Shown here piece by piece: positions 34,026-44,519 of a stretch of DNA of 64,000 nt. Position 1 is the first letter of the stretch. Each line of letters begins with the position of its first letter. Below the pieces are notes generated by a model. The model was not told the origin of the DNA and made no database searches. It saw nothing but the letters and a program-made list of their open reading frames with translations. A program made the translations under genes and the position numbers. Where the stretch lies: the NCBI GenBank assembly GCA_934778215.1, contig CAKVOE010000003.1, positions 10,903 to 74,902 on the forward strand, given 5' to 3'. The DNA is from an uncultured Clostridia bacterium. Its GTDB lineage: Bacteria > Bacillota > Clostridia > Christensenellales > UBA1242.

Positions 34026-37000
34026 TTAAACTTCACGCACCAGTTTTACAACCGAACCCGAATCGCTTGTTGGCTTTGTAATTAAAAATTTCTTTTGTAT
34101 GCGTTCTTGCAATTCTGGAATGTGAGAAATTAGCCCTATGGTCATATTTTTATTCGCAAGTTTGTTAAGCGAACTAATAATATACTCGCAATATTCCTTA
34201 TCAAGCGTTCCAAACCCTTCGTCCAAGAAGAAGAAATCAAGACGCTTGTCAGACTTGGTCATAAGTGCATCAGATATAGATAGCGCCAGTGCCAAACTCA
34301 CAACAAAAAGTTCCCCACCAGACAGCGTTCTTGCACTACGCTCTTCGCCATTATTAAAGTTATCTACTACAACAAAGTCTTTATTTATATATTTTAAAAT
34401 ATATCTGCCGTCCATTAAATCTACAAGTTTTTCACTTGCCATATAGGTAATATCGTCCATAAATTCTTCGGCAACAAATTCTACCAAGGCCTTTCCTCTT
34501 AATGTATCGCAAAGTTCGCTTTGAATGTTATAGTTTGCAGTTAGAGTGTTTTCAATCTCTTTAAACTCTTTTAGTTGTTTTAGTTGTTCGCTCAAAACAT
34601 CAATTTCTGACCTTAGTTTACCACTTTCTGCAATTCGTTGATTCATAACCTGCGTGGTGTTTTCTAGCGTGGTTTCTATGTTTGCAATAAGCGTTGGATC
34701 TACCACCTTTCCGCCCAAAATCTTTTCCAGGTCTTCTTTTCGTTTTAACAACACCGAAACATTGCCGTCATAGTTTGTGGTAAAGTTTTCAAGTGCTTTT
34801 ATATCTTCGCTGGCAAGTTTAAAGTTATCTATATCTTCAAATTTTTCAACTCCAACCGCATTTAACGCCGTCATCAAACTGTCTAGCGTTCCATTTCTTA
34901 AACTCTTATGCTCACTTAGTAGCATATTTGTATTTGCAATTTTTGCCTGAATTTCGGCAAGAGCCTGTTTCTGCTTATCAATATTTATAGTGTTAAGATT
35001 AATCTCTTTTTCGTTTACCGCCATTTTAACTTCGGCTTTATTAATCTCTTTATCAAACGACTTTATATCTTTATACTCTACAACCAAACTACTTTTAAAT
35101 TTAATTTCTTTATTTAGTTTTTTAAGAGTTTCTTGCTTTAAATCAGCCTCGGCAGTTACCGCAGAATAGGTTTCTGCAAGTTTTTTAATAACCTCGTTTA
35201 CCTCAACAATGCTGTTATGCAATTTGTTGGCACTAATTTCGCTATCCTTTTTTTGCTTTTGAAGATTATTAAGTTCTTTAATTCGTTCTTCAATGTTTCC
35301 ACCCTGTGTTACGAAATTAATTTCTGCATCAATTTTGGTTTTAAATTCTTCAATAGATTTTTTTAACTCATTGTAACTGTCTAACTTGTCGGTGCTTGCA
35401 ATAAATATACTACTATATTTATTTTTTTCTGATTCTAATTCGGCAATTTTGTCTAACTTTTCGTTTTCTAGTTTGCGTTGTTCTTCTAGTTTTACTATGT
35501 CATCTTTTAGGTTTAGTTGAACAATGCTAATATCTGCTGGCTTTGCGTTCTTTTTGTTTAACAAGTTTGCACATTTAGACGAAATTTCTAATTCAATTGC
35601 TGTAATAGATTCATTATTATAAGAAATCTCTTGTGTTTGGTCTTCTATTTCTTTTATAAGTTGAGCAATAATTTCGGCACTCAACTCCGCCTGTTTTGTT
35701 TGCTTTAAAAGTTCATTTTTAATTTTTTCTAGTTCTTTTTCTATAACAATAACATCTAGTTTTGCCAACACGTTTTTAGTTAAAATTTCGTTGTTACAAA
35801 TAGGACAGTTGTCCCCAACCTTATATTTTGCCGAAAATTCTGCAACACTGTTGTTGCAAATAGCGTCTATTCTCTGCTTTTCAAGTTGCTCTATCTGCTT
35901 TTGCAAACTTTCAAATTTTTGCAAAGCGTCCGACTTAATTAGTTTTTCTTTATTTAAGGCGGTATTGGCAAGTTCTATCTTTTTGTTTCTAATTAAGTTT
36001 TCTCGATTGTATTCATCTTCTCTATCAAGCAGATTTTTAATATATTCTTCGGTTATGTTTAACTTACTTAATAGCACAACCAAATTATTTATGGCATCAA
36101 CCAAAATTGGAGATTTAGAGTTTATGTCAAGTTTACTATTGTTGCCAAGAGCCTCTTTTCGTAGTTTTTTTAGTTCGGCAACAACCTTATTTATCTCCTT
36201 TGTGCAATCGTTAACCTTGCCGTTTGCGTTAGCCTTTAAGTTGATAGCCCCTTTTACTAATAGGTCTACATATTTTATGTAGTTATTAACAGCATCTCGT
36301 TCTTTTACATAAAAGGTATAACTCGAAACATCATAATATCCCACCAAACGCTCTTCTAGTTCCTGAATTCGGTTACGCTCCTGATTATACTCCGTTTTTA
36401 AAAGGTCTAGTCTTTTTTCGTTCTCTTCCTTTTCTTGAACGGCGTCTGTTTTTGCAATGTCTAATTCTGAAAGTTTACTAATTAGAGTTGACTCTTGTTC
36501 GCTAAGCGACTTTAATTCGGTACATATTGCACTAGCATTAACCAAAGCATTTCGCCTTTCGGTAAGATTTCCATTTTCATTTTTTAAATTTTCTATATTA
36601 ATTTGGTTTTGCGAAATCTCTTTTTTTGCACTTTCGCTTTTTGAATCTAATTCGGCATTCAGTTTATCTAAACTGCTCTCTTCATCTGCTATTGTTTTAT
36701 TTAGGGTGTTAACAGTATCTATTAGCACTCCGCCGTCTTGAATTGCCCTTGCTTTTGCAATTTGTTGTTTTTTGTCCGAAATATCCGCACCGCTTTGTGC
36801 CAAATTTCTTAACATACTTTCAACTTCTTCTAGTTCTTTGCTTGCTTTTGCCAAATCTCTTTCTTTGCCTAGCGTTACAGTGCTTTTTTCTATCATTTCC
36901 TTATTTTCTGCAATGTTCTTTTCTAGTTGTTTAAATTCGGAAATTTTATTATCTCTTTTTGCATCGCTTATATCGCCTAACATCTCTATTTTTGTTTTTA

Positions 37001-37598
37001 TGTTAGATAACTCCGCCTGTGTTTTTGACACCTTTGCCCTTGCTTTCTCCCAAAGAGGCTCGCCAAATTTATTTAGGTCAAAAATGCCACCAATTATATT
37101 GATTCTTTCATTTGGCTTCGCCTTCAAAAAGCCCGCAAATTCGCCTTGTGGCAACGCAACACACTTAGAAAATTCATTTTGTGTTAGCCCAATTAATTCT
37201 TTTAGGTAGGCATCTACTTTGGTAGGACCTTCCATAAGCATGGTTTCGCTAGATTTATCTATTTCAAAAACCTGCGCCTTTTGTGTTACATCTAAGACTC
37301 TTGATAATCTGTATTCTCTTATTACCTTAATTTGTTTGGTTTTGTTCTTTTCGGTATATTCAAAAAAGAATTCTACCCTAGTAAACTTAGTTTTTAGGTT
37401 AATAAAATCTGCATTAGATTTGCTTCGCTCAATGTTGCCAAAAAGAGCCAAACAAATTGCATCTAAAACGGTAGACTTACCCGAACCCGTTTGTCCGAAT
37501 ATTCCAAAAATTGCAGAATCTCCAAGTTTCGAAAAATCAAGTTCTTGCTTATCTACAAAACTATTTAAACCTTCTATGGTTAATTTAATTGGCTTCAC
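34026..37598 (-). CDS. sbcC: Exonuclease subunit SbcC
   Basis: SMC-like ATPase of 1190 residues that pairs with SbcD to cut DNA hairpins and ends. Walker A G-Q-T-G-S-G-K-S-T near residue 36, two long coiled coils, the zinc hook C-P-I-C (about residue 607), signature L-S-G-G-E near 1100 and Walker B F-F-L-D-E-G-F-G-T-L-D. Start is GTG with GGAGG eight bases upstream, lying inside the end of sbcD (14-base overlap). Confidence 0.96.
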   Translation of the reverse strand: MKPIKLTIEGLNSFVDKQELDFSKLGDSAIFGIFGQTGSGKSTVLDAICLALFGNIERSKSNADFINLKTKFTRVEFFFEYTEKNKTKQIKVIREYRLSRVLDVTQKAQVFEIDKSSETMLMEGPTKVDAYLKELIGLTQNEFSKCVALPQGEFAGFLKAKPNERINIIGGIFDLNKFGEPLWEKARAKVSKTQAELSNIKTKIEMLGDISDAKRDNKISEFKQLEKNIAENKEMIEKSTVTLGKERDLAKASKELEEVESMLRNLAQSGADISDKKQQIAKARAIQDGGVLIDTVNTLNKTIADEESSLDKLNAELDSKSESAKKEISQNQINIENLKNENGNLTERRNALVNASAICTELKSLSEQESTLISKLSELDIAKTDAVQEKEENEKRLDLLKTEYNQERNRIQELEERLVGYYDVSSYTFYVKERDAVNNYIKYVDLLVKGAINLKANANGKVNDCTKEINKVVAELKKLRKEALGNNSKLDINSKSPILVDAINNLVVLLSKLNITEEYIKNLLDREDEYNRENLIRNKKIELANTALNKEKLIKSDALQKFESLQKQIEQLEKQRIDAICNNSVAEFSAKYKVGDNCPICNNEILTKNVLAKLDVIVIEKELEKIKNELLKQTKQAELSAEIIAQLIKEIEDQTQEISYNNESITAIELEISSKCANLLNKKNAKPADISIVQLNLKDDIVKLEEQRKLENEKLDKIAELESEKNKYSSIFIASTDKLDSYNELKKSIEEFKTKIDAEINFVTQGGNIEERIKELNNLQKQKKDSEISANKLHNSIVEVNEVIKKLAETYSAVTAEADLKQETLKKLNKEIKFKSSLVVEYKDIKSFDKEINKAEVKMAVNEKEINLNTINIDKQKQALAEIQAKIANTNMLLSEHKSLRNGTLDSLMTALNAVGVEKFEDIDNFKLASEDIKALENFTTNYDGNVSVLLKRKEDLEKILGGKVVDPTLIANIETTLENTTQVMNQRIAESGKLRSEIDVLSEQLKQLKEFKEIENTLTANYNIQSELCDTLRGKALVEFVAEEFMDDITYMASEKLVDLMDGRYILKYINKDFVVVDNFNNGEERSARTLSGGELFVVSLALALSISDALMTKSDKRLDFFFLDEGFGTLDKEYCEYIISSLNKLANKNMTIGLISHIPELQERIQKKFLITKPTSDSGSVVKLVREV

Positions 37599-38775
37599 TA
37601 TTTGTTTCCTCCATAAGTTCTACAAACAAACTAACAATTTTATCGCTAGGCGCAACACCTTTAACTCGTTTATAAAAGTTTTCAAACAATTCTTTTGGTT
37701 CTAATTTATCACGATTATTAATATAAATCTCGCTATCCTTAGTCATATTAGTAAGCATTAGTTTAATTTGTTGCACGCAAGGATACCTCTCTTTTATGCC
37801 CTTAATTTCGGTAGACAAAAGCGGTTTATCTTGAACAATAGTAAGTTCAACAATATCTTCGGTAGAAAAATATTGTAGTTCATCTGCCACCGCATCTAAG
37901 CCTACTGCACACACCTTTTGCATCTTGTTAGGAGATACAAGATTAATTTGTTCCACGCTTTTTAACTTACCATTTTCTACATCTAGTAAGTTTACGCTAG
38001 TGGTTTTTTGAATGTAAGAAAGTTTTAATGGGGCACCCGAATAATATGCGTGAGAGCCTAGTCTCTGTGCAGAATGCAAATGCCCAAGGGCATAATAATC
38101 TGCCTTTGGTAAATCGGATAAATTTACAACTCCCGACTCATTTATAGATATTCTTCTAAATTTGCCACTCTCTTCGTATTCAGAACCAACTGCCGTGAAG
38201 TGAGAAACCACGCAACAAAAATCTTTTTTATTAAAATCGGAACATACTAAGTTTGCCCACTCGCCAACCTTTTTTGAATAATTTTCCGCATTGCTTTTTT
38301 CGGTAATTCTGTACTCAGTTGGGTATGGCAAAAGACCAAACCATGCCGTTTCGGTTTGTGTTCTTCCTTCTACTTCAACCTTAACTGTGCCATGTTCGGT
38401 ACAAGTAATTTTTGCCTTAGAGCCACGACAAACATCGGCTACTGGGTGCAAGTCACCCGCAAGCACAATATTATGCTTTTTTGCAAAATATTTGTTAGCC
38501 ATTATACGCTTTGGGTCGTCATGATTTCCGGCGGACACAATAACTACTCTGTCGCCATTATCTGCCAACTTTTCTAGCGTGTCAAAAAACAAATCTTCGG
38601 CTTCGCTAGTTGGAACAGCCTGATCATAAACATCGCCCGCAATTAAGACAATGTCTACCGCTTCTCTATCACAAACAGATAAAATTTCATTTAAAACCTT
38701 CCTTTGTTCGGCAAGCCTACTACGGCGGTCGGTCTTTGCACCTAGGTGCCAATCAGATGTGTGTAAGATTTTCAA
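37585..38775 (-). CDS. sbcD: Exonuclease subunit SbcD
   Basis: Mre11-type metallophosphoesterase nuclease of 396 residues. Metal-binding motifs are complete: T-S-D-W-H-L-G near the start, I-A-G-D-V-Y-D, S-A-G-N-H-D-D, and G-H-L-H-S-A. It starts at TTG (38773-38775) with purine-rich GGA just upstream. Head gene of sbcDC, divergent from the dnaD-like gene. Confidence 0.95.
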   Translation of the reverse strand: MKILHTSDWHLGAKTDRRSRLAEQRKVLNEILSVCDREAVDIVLIAGDVYDQAVPTSEAEDLFFDTLEKLADNGDRVVIVSAGNHDDPKRIMANKYFAKKHNIVLAGDLHPVADVCRGSKAKITCTEHGTVKVEVEGRTQTETAWFGLLPYPTEYRITEKSNAENYSKKVGEWANLVCSDFNKKDFCCVVSHFTAVGSEYEESGKFRRISINESGVVNLSDLPKADYYALGHLHSAQRLGSHAYYSGAPLKLSYIQKTTSVNLLDVENGKLKSVEQINLVSPNKMQKVCAVGLDAVADELQYFSTEDIVELTIVQDKPLLSTEIKGIKERYPCVQQIKLMLTNMTKDSEIYINNRDKLEPKELFENFYKRVKGVAPSDKIVSLFVELMEETNSEAN

Positions 38776-38808
38776 TTTCCTAATTCTCCTAAAATTTTTA
38801 AAATTAAC

Positions 38809-38837
38809 TTGAATATTCCCCCAATTAATGATATTAT
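38809..38837 (+). promoter_or_regulatory. Promoter for the dnaD-like/dnaI genes
   Basis: TTGAAT (38809-38814), 17-base spacer, TATTAT (38832-38837), 47 bases before the coding start. Confidence 0.6.
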
Positions 38838-38883
38838 TATATTAAATTTTAAAAAATATTGCAAACAAATTTGGGGTATTATT

Positions 38884-40359
38884 ATGTCTTTCTGTTCTTA
38901 CTCGTCTTCTACACACTCTGGGTCCTTTCTTGTAATAGAAAATACTTTTATAAAAGAGTATCTTCCCTACGCTCCCGATATGTGTGTAAAGGTGTATTTG
39001 TATGGTTTAAGTATGTGCAATAATCAAGGTTCAGTCGAAAATTCGGTTGAAAACTTTTGTCATGTCTTAAACATTACAGTAAAAGAACTAAAAGACATTT
39101 TTGAATATTGGCAAGGCGAAGGCTTAGTACAAATTTTGGAAAACGGTAGCGGAAACAATCTTGATGTCAAATATCTTCCTGTAATAAAGCGTGTAGGTTC
39201 TAGCAAAATAAGAAAAGACAAATATACCGACTTTAACAGCAAACTACAAGCCGTTATAAACGAAAGAATGATAACCCCTACCGAATACAACGAATATTAC
39301 ACCCTAATTGAGAGTATGCATCTAGACCAAAACGCCCTAATAGAAATTGCCTCCTATTGTGTGCAACTAAAAGGCGGAAAGGTTGGGTATCCATATATTA
39401 TTACCGTGTGCAAAAGTTTTATAGATGAAGGCCTTTTTACATTAGAACAGGTTAAAGAAAAACTATCTGAGCATCAAGAAATAACGCCCGAATTACTAGA
39501 TATAACAAAGGCTTTTGGCAAAAAGACTGCCCTAACCCTAGACGACCGCAACAATTACATTAAGTGGACAAAGGAGTTTGGCTTTACCCACGGCACCATA
39601 AAAGATGTTGCAAAATCTATTAAGGGCAAAAACCCAACAATTGCCTTACTAAACACAATTTTAACTAATTATTATGACCACAAATTGCTAAGCACAAAAG
39701 AAATTAATGAATACAATGAAAACCGTGAAAAATATATTGCTCTTGCAAAGGATATTACTCACACCATTGGGCTAAGATATGACAACTATGACACCATTGT
39801 AGAAAACTATATTTTAGACTGGATTGCAAAGGGTTTTGACGCCGAAACGCTAAAAACCATTGCCATGTATTGTTTAAAATCATCTACCCGCACCATAGAG
39901 GGTATGAACACAACTATTTTAAAATTTTACAAACTTGGTCTTATATCTGCCTCTTCTATAAATCAATATATAGAAGGACTAATTTCAACCGATAACCTAA
40001 TAAAAGAAATATTAGAAACCTTAAAGTTAGACAGATTGGTAAACACTTGGGACAGAGAAAGTTACAAAACATGGACAGAAGTTTGGGGCTTTTCTCACGA
40101 AATTGTTATGATGGTTGCAAAAAATTGTAGCGACAAACTTCAACCAATGCAACAGATGAATAAACTTCTATCCCTATTGCACGAAAACAAAATAGAGCCC
40201 TATCAAGATGCCGAAACCTTTATAAAAAATAACAGCAAAAAAACCACTTCGGCTACAAAATCAAAACAAAAAGATAGTTATATTCCATCAACCACCAGAG
40301 ATTACAAAAACAAAGACCTTAATGCATTATTTGATAACCTAGACAACATCGAAATATAG
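38884..40359 (+). CDS. DnaD/DnaB-like replication initiation protein with four DnaD-type modules
   Basis: 491 residues. The first 95 form a winged helix as in DnaD (E-N-T-F-I-K-E-Y-L-P...C-V-K-V-Y-L-Y-G-L). After it I count four tandem helical modules of about 70-80 residues at roughly 120-215, 225-295, 300-375 and 385-450; modules 2 and 4 share the W-x-x-x-x-G-F-x-H-x-x-I/V pattern of the DnaD C-terminal (DnaB_2) domain. A basic/Ser tail ends the protein. DnaD/DnaB remodel DNA and recruit the helicase loader, in line with dnaI 12 bases downstream. Start at 38884 chosen because GGGG lies upstream and the longer frame to 38809 covers the promoter. Confidence 0.85.
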   Translation: MSFCSYSSSTHSGSFLVIENTFIKEYLPYAPDMCVKVYLYGLSMCNNQGSVENSVENFCHVLNITVKELKDIFEYWQGEGLVQILENGSGNNLDVKYLPVIKRVGSSKIRKDKYTDFNSKLQAVINERMITPTEYNEYYTLIESMHLDQNALIEIASYCVQLKGGKVGYPYIITVCKSFIDEGLFTLEQVKEKLSEHQEITPELLDITKAFGKKTALTLDDRNNYIKWTKEFGFTHGTIKDVAKSIKGKNPTIALLNTILTNYYDHKLLSTKEINEYNENREKYIALAKDITHTIGLRYDNYDTIVENYILDWIAKGFDAETLKTIAMYCLKSSTRTIEGMNTTILKFYKLGLISASSINQYIEGLISTDNLIKEILETLKLDRLVNTWDRESYKTWTEVWGFSHEIVMMVAKNCSDKLQPMQQMNKLLSLLHENKIEPYQDAETFIKNNSKKTTSATKSKQKDSYIPSTTRDYKNKDLNALFDNLDNIEI

Positions 40360-40371
40360 GAGTGTAAAAAT

Positions 40372-41322
40372 ATGCAAAGTTTACAAGAAATAAAATTGGA
40401 GTTAAAATCTCTCTATATTAATAGAGTTCTAAAAGCAAAACAAACCGCCGAACAAAATTTGGCAATTGCCAGAACAGACAAAAAGTTTAATTCCAATTAC
40501 TTAAAAATTAATGAATTAAATTATCAAATTGCAAAGAAAAAAAGTGAAAACATAAGCACCACAAAAGAGGAAGAAGAACTTCAAAAATTAAAGCAAGCAC
40601 AAATTCCTATACTAAAAAAACTAAACCTTACCCCCTCTTCGTTGCAAGTAAATTATCACTGTCCGAGATGTCAAGATTCGGGCTTTGTAAATGGTTTTCC
40701 TTGCAATTGCTATAAAGCCGAACTTACCAAAAGACTTTTACATTCTAACGGCATAAATTATAGCAAACTAAAAACCTTTGACGACTTTGACCCGTCTGTT
40801 GCCCAAACAAAAAAGCAACAACAAGAACTTTCAAAACTAAAAAAAATTGGCGTTCAATATGTAGAAAAATTCCGTGATACTAAATATGAAAACATTTATA
40901 TATATGGCGAAGTTGGCACTGGCAAAACATTTTTTACCCAATGTATTGCAAGCGGACTAATAAAAAAATATGTATATGTAAATATGGTGTCTGCCTTTCA
41001 GATGAACAATATTTTTTTAAACTACCACGGCTCCTTTGATAAAGACACATCAAATATTTTATCTGCCCTATTAGACCCCGACCTGCTAATAATAGACGAC
41101 CTCGGAACGGAACCGATGTTTAAAAATGTAACACGAGAATATTTGGGTGTTATAATTACCGAAAGAAGTTTGCATAAAAAACGCACAATTATAACAACAA
41201 ATTTAACCCCTAATGATTTATTAGATAGATATGGGGAAAGAATTTATAGCAGAATTTTTAACAAGATTAATTCTTTGCAAATTGCACTGCACGGTGACGA
41301 TTTGCGTCTGCAAACAAATTAG
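40372..41322 (+). CDS. dnaI: Helicase loader DnaI (DnaC-like AAA+)
   Basis: 316 residues. N-terminal zinc-binding part C-P-R-C...C-N-C near residue 98-115, then an AAA+ domain with Walker A Y-G-E-V-G-T-G-K-T, Walker B L-L-I-I-D-D-L-G and sensor 1 I-I-T-T-N-L. DnaI delivers the replicative helicase DnaC to the origin together with DnaD. AGGAG precedes the ATG. In one operon with the DnaD-like gene. Confidence 0.94.
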   Translation: MQSLQEIKLELKSLYINRVLKAKQTAEQNLAIARTDKKFNSNYLKINELNYQIAKKKSENISTTKEEEELQKLKQAQIPILKKLNLTPSSLQVNYHCPRCQDSGFVNGFPCNCYKAELTKRLLHSNGINYSKLKTFDDFDPSVAQTKKQQQELSKLKKIGVQYVEKFRDTKYENIYIYGEVGTGKTFFTQCIASGLIKKYVYVNMVSAFQMNNIFLNYHGSFDKDTSNILSALLDPDLLIIDDLGTEPMFKNVTREYLGVIITERSLHKKRTIITTNLTPNDLLDRYGERIYSRIFNKINSLQIALHGDDLRLQTN

Positions 41323-41335
41323 CAAGTTTTAAGAT

Positions 41336-41361
41336 ACGGGACTTTTGCTCCCGTTATTTTT
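41336..41361 (+). terminator. Hairpin between dnaI and typA
   Basis: ACGGGA/TCCCGT with a 7-base loop, then TATTTTT; ends 11 bases before the typA start. Confidence 0.7.
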
Positions 41362-41372
41362 AAGGAGAAATT

Positions 41373-43205
41373 ATGAACGATATAAAAATAAGAAATATAG
41401 CAATTATAGCCCATGTAGACCATGGCAAAACCAGTTTGGTTAACGAAATGTTAAAGCAAGGCGGAGTATTTAGAGAAAACAAAGAAGTAGAAGACCGAGT
41501 AATGGATAGCAACGACCTTGAAAAAGAAAGAGGCATTACAATTTTAAGTAAAAACGCAAGTTTTATGTATAAAGATACCAAAATAAATGTTGTTGACACC
41601 CCCGGTCACGCCGACTTTGGTGGCGAAGTTGAGCGTGTGTTAAAAATGGTAGATGGCGTTTTGCTTGTAGTTGATGCCTTTGAAGGACCAATGCCTCAAA
41701 CAAGATTTGTTTTGCAAAAGGCACTAGCCCTAAACCTAAAAGTTATAGTAGTTGTAAACAAAATTGATAAAAGCGATGCAAGAGTTTTAGAAGTAAAAGA
41801 TGAAGTTTTGGAACTTTTGATGGATTTAGACGCAACCGATGAGCAACTAGATAGCCCTTTTGTTTACGCTTCTGCAAAAAGCGGTATATCTTCTACCGAC
41901 CCAAACGTTTTGGGAGTAGACTTTATTCCTCTATTTGAAACCATTCTTTCACATATCCCTGCCCCAAGCGGAGATAAAGATGCAAAGTTAAATATGTTAA
42001 TAAGTTCGGTTGAACATAGCGATTTTTTGGGAAAACTTGCCGTTGGTAAAATAGAAAATGGTACCATTAATGTAAACGATAACCTAGTAATTACCAATTA
42101 TTTTGATGAAAACAAAAACTTACAATTTAAGGTACAAAGCCTATTTGTATATAGCGGACTAAAAAGAGTTCCCGTAAAAAGCGTGTCTGCGGGCGACATT
42201 GTCTGCATTGCCGGAACCGACCTTGTAACAATAGGAGATTCGCTTTCTAATGTAGGAAGCGTAAACACCATTCCTTTTGTAAAAATTAGTGAACCTAGCG
42301 TAGAGATGATTTTTTCGGTTAACACCAGCCCATTTGCCGGCAGAGAGGGTAAATACTGCACCTCTCGCCACCTACGTGAAAGATTGTACAAAGAAGCGGT
42401 TAAAGATTTAAGTTTAAAAGTTTTAGACACCGATTCGGCAGATAGTTTTAAGGTTTTGGGTCGTGGCGAAATGCATATTTCTATTTTAATTGAAAATATG
42501 CGAAGAGCGGGCTACGAATTGCAAGTTGGTATGCCACGAGTACTAATTAAAGAAATAGACGGTGTTAAATGCGAACCAATTGAAGAAGTTGTTGTAGATG
42601 TACCCGAAAATTGTTCGGGAACAATTATTAACTCGCTTTCTAACCGCAAAGGCGAATTGGTTGAAATAAAAACACGAAACAGCCGTTCTATATTAAAATT
42701 TATTATGCCAGCCCGAGGTTTATTTGGTTACAGGTCACAATTTCTTACCGAAACCCGTGGTGAAGGTATTATAAATAGCACCTTTAAAGAATATCAACCA
42801 TACAAAGGCACACTATCCCGCCGTAATTCTGGCGCACTTATTGCGTTTGAAGAAGGCGAAGCCGTTCAATATGGCTTATACTATATTCAAGAGCGTGGCA
42901 GACTTATTGTTGTTCCGGGCGATAAAGTTTATGGTGGTATGGTTGTTGGATTTAACCCAAAGGGTGACGATATTATTGTAAACGTTTGCAAAAAGAAGCA
43001 CCTTGCCAACCTTCGTGCAAGTGGTAGCGAAGAAACACTAAGATTAGAGCCTGTTAAAAAACCTACACTAGAAGAATTTTTGGAATACCTTGACGAAGAC
43101 GAATTGCTAGAAGTTACACCAACAAGTTTAAGAATGCGAAAGACCATTTTGGATCATACCCAGCGTGGACGAATGGACTTTAAACGCAAACAACAAGAAC
43201 AATAA
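41373..43205 (+). CDS. typA: Translational GTPase TypA/BipA
   Basis: Ribosome-binding GTPase of 610 residues related to EF-G, linked to 50S assembly and stress. G1 A-H-V-D-H-G-K-T-S, G2 around E-R-G-I-T-I, G3 D-T-P-G-H-A-D-F-G-G-E-V-E-R and G4 N-K-I-D are intact; domains II, III, V and the TypA-specific C-terminal domain (P-A-R-G-L-F-G-Y-R-S and L-R-M-R-K) follow. AAGGAG precedes the ATG. Confidence 0.97.
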   Translation: MNDIKIRNIAIIAHVDHGKTSLVNEMLKQGGVFRENKEVEDRVMDSNDLEKERGITILSKNASFMYKDTKINVVDTPGHADFGGEVERVLKMVDGVLLVVDAFEGPMPQTRFVLQKALALNLKVIVVVNKIDKSDARVLEVKDEVLELLMDLDATDEQLDSPFVYASAKSGISSTDPNVLGVDFIPLFETILSHIPAPSGDKDAKLNMLISSVEHSDFLGKLAVGKIENGTINVNDNLVITNYFDENKNLQFKVQSLFVYSGLKRVPVKSVSAGDIVCIAGTDLVTIGDSLSNVGSVNTIPFVKISEPSVEMIFSVNTSPFAGREGKYCTSRHLRERLYKEAVKDLSLKVLDTDSADSFKVLGRGEMHISILIENMRRAGYELQVGMPRVLIKEIDGVKCEPIEEVVVDVPENCSGTIINSLSNRKGELVEIKTRNSRSILKFIMPARGLFGYRSQFLTETRGEGIINSTFKEYQPYKGTLSRRNSGALIAFEEGEAVQYGLYYIQERGRLIVVPGDKVYGGMVVGFNPKGDDIIVNVCKKKHLANLRASGSEETLRLEPVKKPTLEEFLEYLDEDELLEVTPTSLRMRKTILDHTQRGRMDFKRKQQEQ

Positions 43206-43217
43206 TTTTTTAATCAC

Positions 43218-43256
43218 AAAAAAAGTCTATTGAATAATTCAATAGACTTTTTGTTT
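43218..43256. terminator. Bidirectional terminator between typA and the convergent gene
   Basis: GTCTATTGAA/TTCAATAGAC stem with A and T runs on both sides, serving typA on plus and the unknown gene on minus. Confidence 0.85.
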
Positions 43257-44452
43257 TACTCCTTTTCGTTGCAACTATCTTTTAAATAATCTCTTTGCAT
43301 TTTGCTACGAGCGCTAATAATTTCTTCAAACTTTTCTTGCATAGTTGAACCATCTTCAAAATATAGTCGCTCTCCTAAATTTTGTGCCGAAACTATTCTT
43401 GTCATATCTCTGCCCATTTCGGTAAAACTTCTAATAAACTTGTGTTTTTTGTTGATGGTTTCTTTTAGGTTTTCATTTGCCCAAGCCTTTCGGTTGGCAT
43501 CGGCAAAACCTCTTTCTGCAAACTTTTCTGCAGCGTATGTCATATCCGCAACAAAGTCTTGCTCTTTGTACTCGCCATTTCTTAATGAGTCGGTGTAGTC
43601 ATACAAACCTGCCGGAATATTTGCAACAGGCAACTGCTTTACCGCCAAATCATTTGCCAAAACAACCGAATCTTTGCAAAATTCCAAGAACCCTCTTTTA
43701 ATTTCTTCTTTCTTTTTTTGGTCAATCCAGTGGTCGGCATCATCTACATTTTTACCATAAAAATATAAAGTTTTTCTTGCTGGCGGGTCAAAGGTTTTTG
43801 CACTGTCAAGATTAATATATTTGTCATTGCTTTTTCTTATATCAATTGTTTCAAATGCCTCTTCGTTGGTGTAGCCCTTTTCGTCATGAAAGGTTCTGCC
43901 CGACTTCATTAAATAATCTCTTAGTTCTGCATTTAAAGGAATTTTTGGATCTATATCCATTTTGTCTTTGTAATCCAAATTTTCATATTTTTTGTGATCT
44001 AATGCCTGTAATTTTTCACACCACTGAGCATCTTTCATTCCAAGAGATGCAAACAGCAATTCCGAAACCTGACTATATACCCTTTTGTTGTCTTCATCAT
44101 AGGTTTTTCGTTTTGATCGTGGCAAATCTTCTCTTGGCGGATATATTCTAGAATCCATACTCCAACCAAAGTTTATACCTGTTTTTGTTTGATAGGTGCG
44201 ATATCCAATATCGTACATTATTGGGTAAATGTATATAGGGTTAGCATTGGTCTTTGCCGTTCTTGCACAATAACTAATTTGCATTTGCTCAGTCAAAAAG
44301 CAAATATCTTGCAAGGTCAAAAAGGGTGACCTTTTACCCTCATCGGCACACGCCCAATAAAGTGATGCAAGCATACCGGCATTCATCAATAGCGCCCTTG
44401 TGCTAAACTGAGAAGGGTTAAAATCGGTTTTGTCGTTATTTGAGATACCCAT
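43256..44452 (-). CDS. Unknown 398-aa protein
   Basis: Not recognised. Mostly helical, soluble, with no signal peptide and no clear motif; a central stretch is rich in aromatic and charged residues (D-P-P-A-R-K-T-L-Y-F-Y) and the last 40 residues are charged. The ATG at 44452 has AAGGGGG six bases upstream, so I reject the longer frame to 44497. It lies downstream of a 37-aa ORF on the same strand and converges on typA. Confidence 0.65.
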   Translation of the reverse strand: MGISNNDKTDFNPSQFSTRALLMNAGMLASLYWACADEGKRSPFLTLQDICFLTEQMQISYCARTAKTNANPIYIYPIMYDIGYRTYQTKTGINFGWSMDSRIYPPREDLPRSKRKTYDEDNKRVYSQVSELLFASLGMKDAQWCEKLQALDHKKYENLDYKDKMDIDPKIPLNAELRDYLMKSGRTFHDEKGYTNEEAFETIDIRKSNDKYINLDSAKTFDPPARKTLYFYGKNVDDADHWIDQKKKEEIKRGFLEFCKDSVVLANDLAVKQLPVANIPAGLYDYTDSLRNGEYKEQDFVADMTYAAEKFAERGFADANRKAWANENLKETINKKHKFIRSFTEMGRDMTRIVSAQNLGERLYFEDGSTMQEKFEEIISARSKMQRDYLKDSCNEKE

Positions 44453-44519
44453 ATAAAACCCCCTTTTTCTTAATTTCACCCGCATTATACCATACAAAAT
44501 TTATATTTTCAATAATTAT

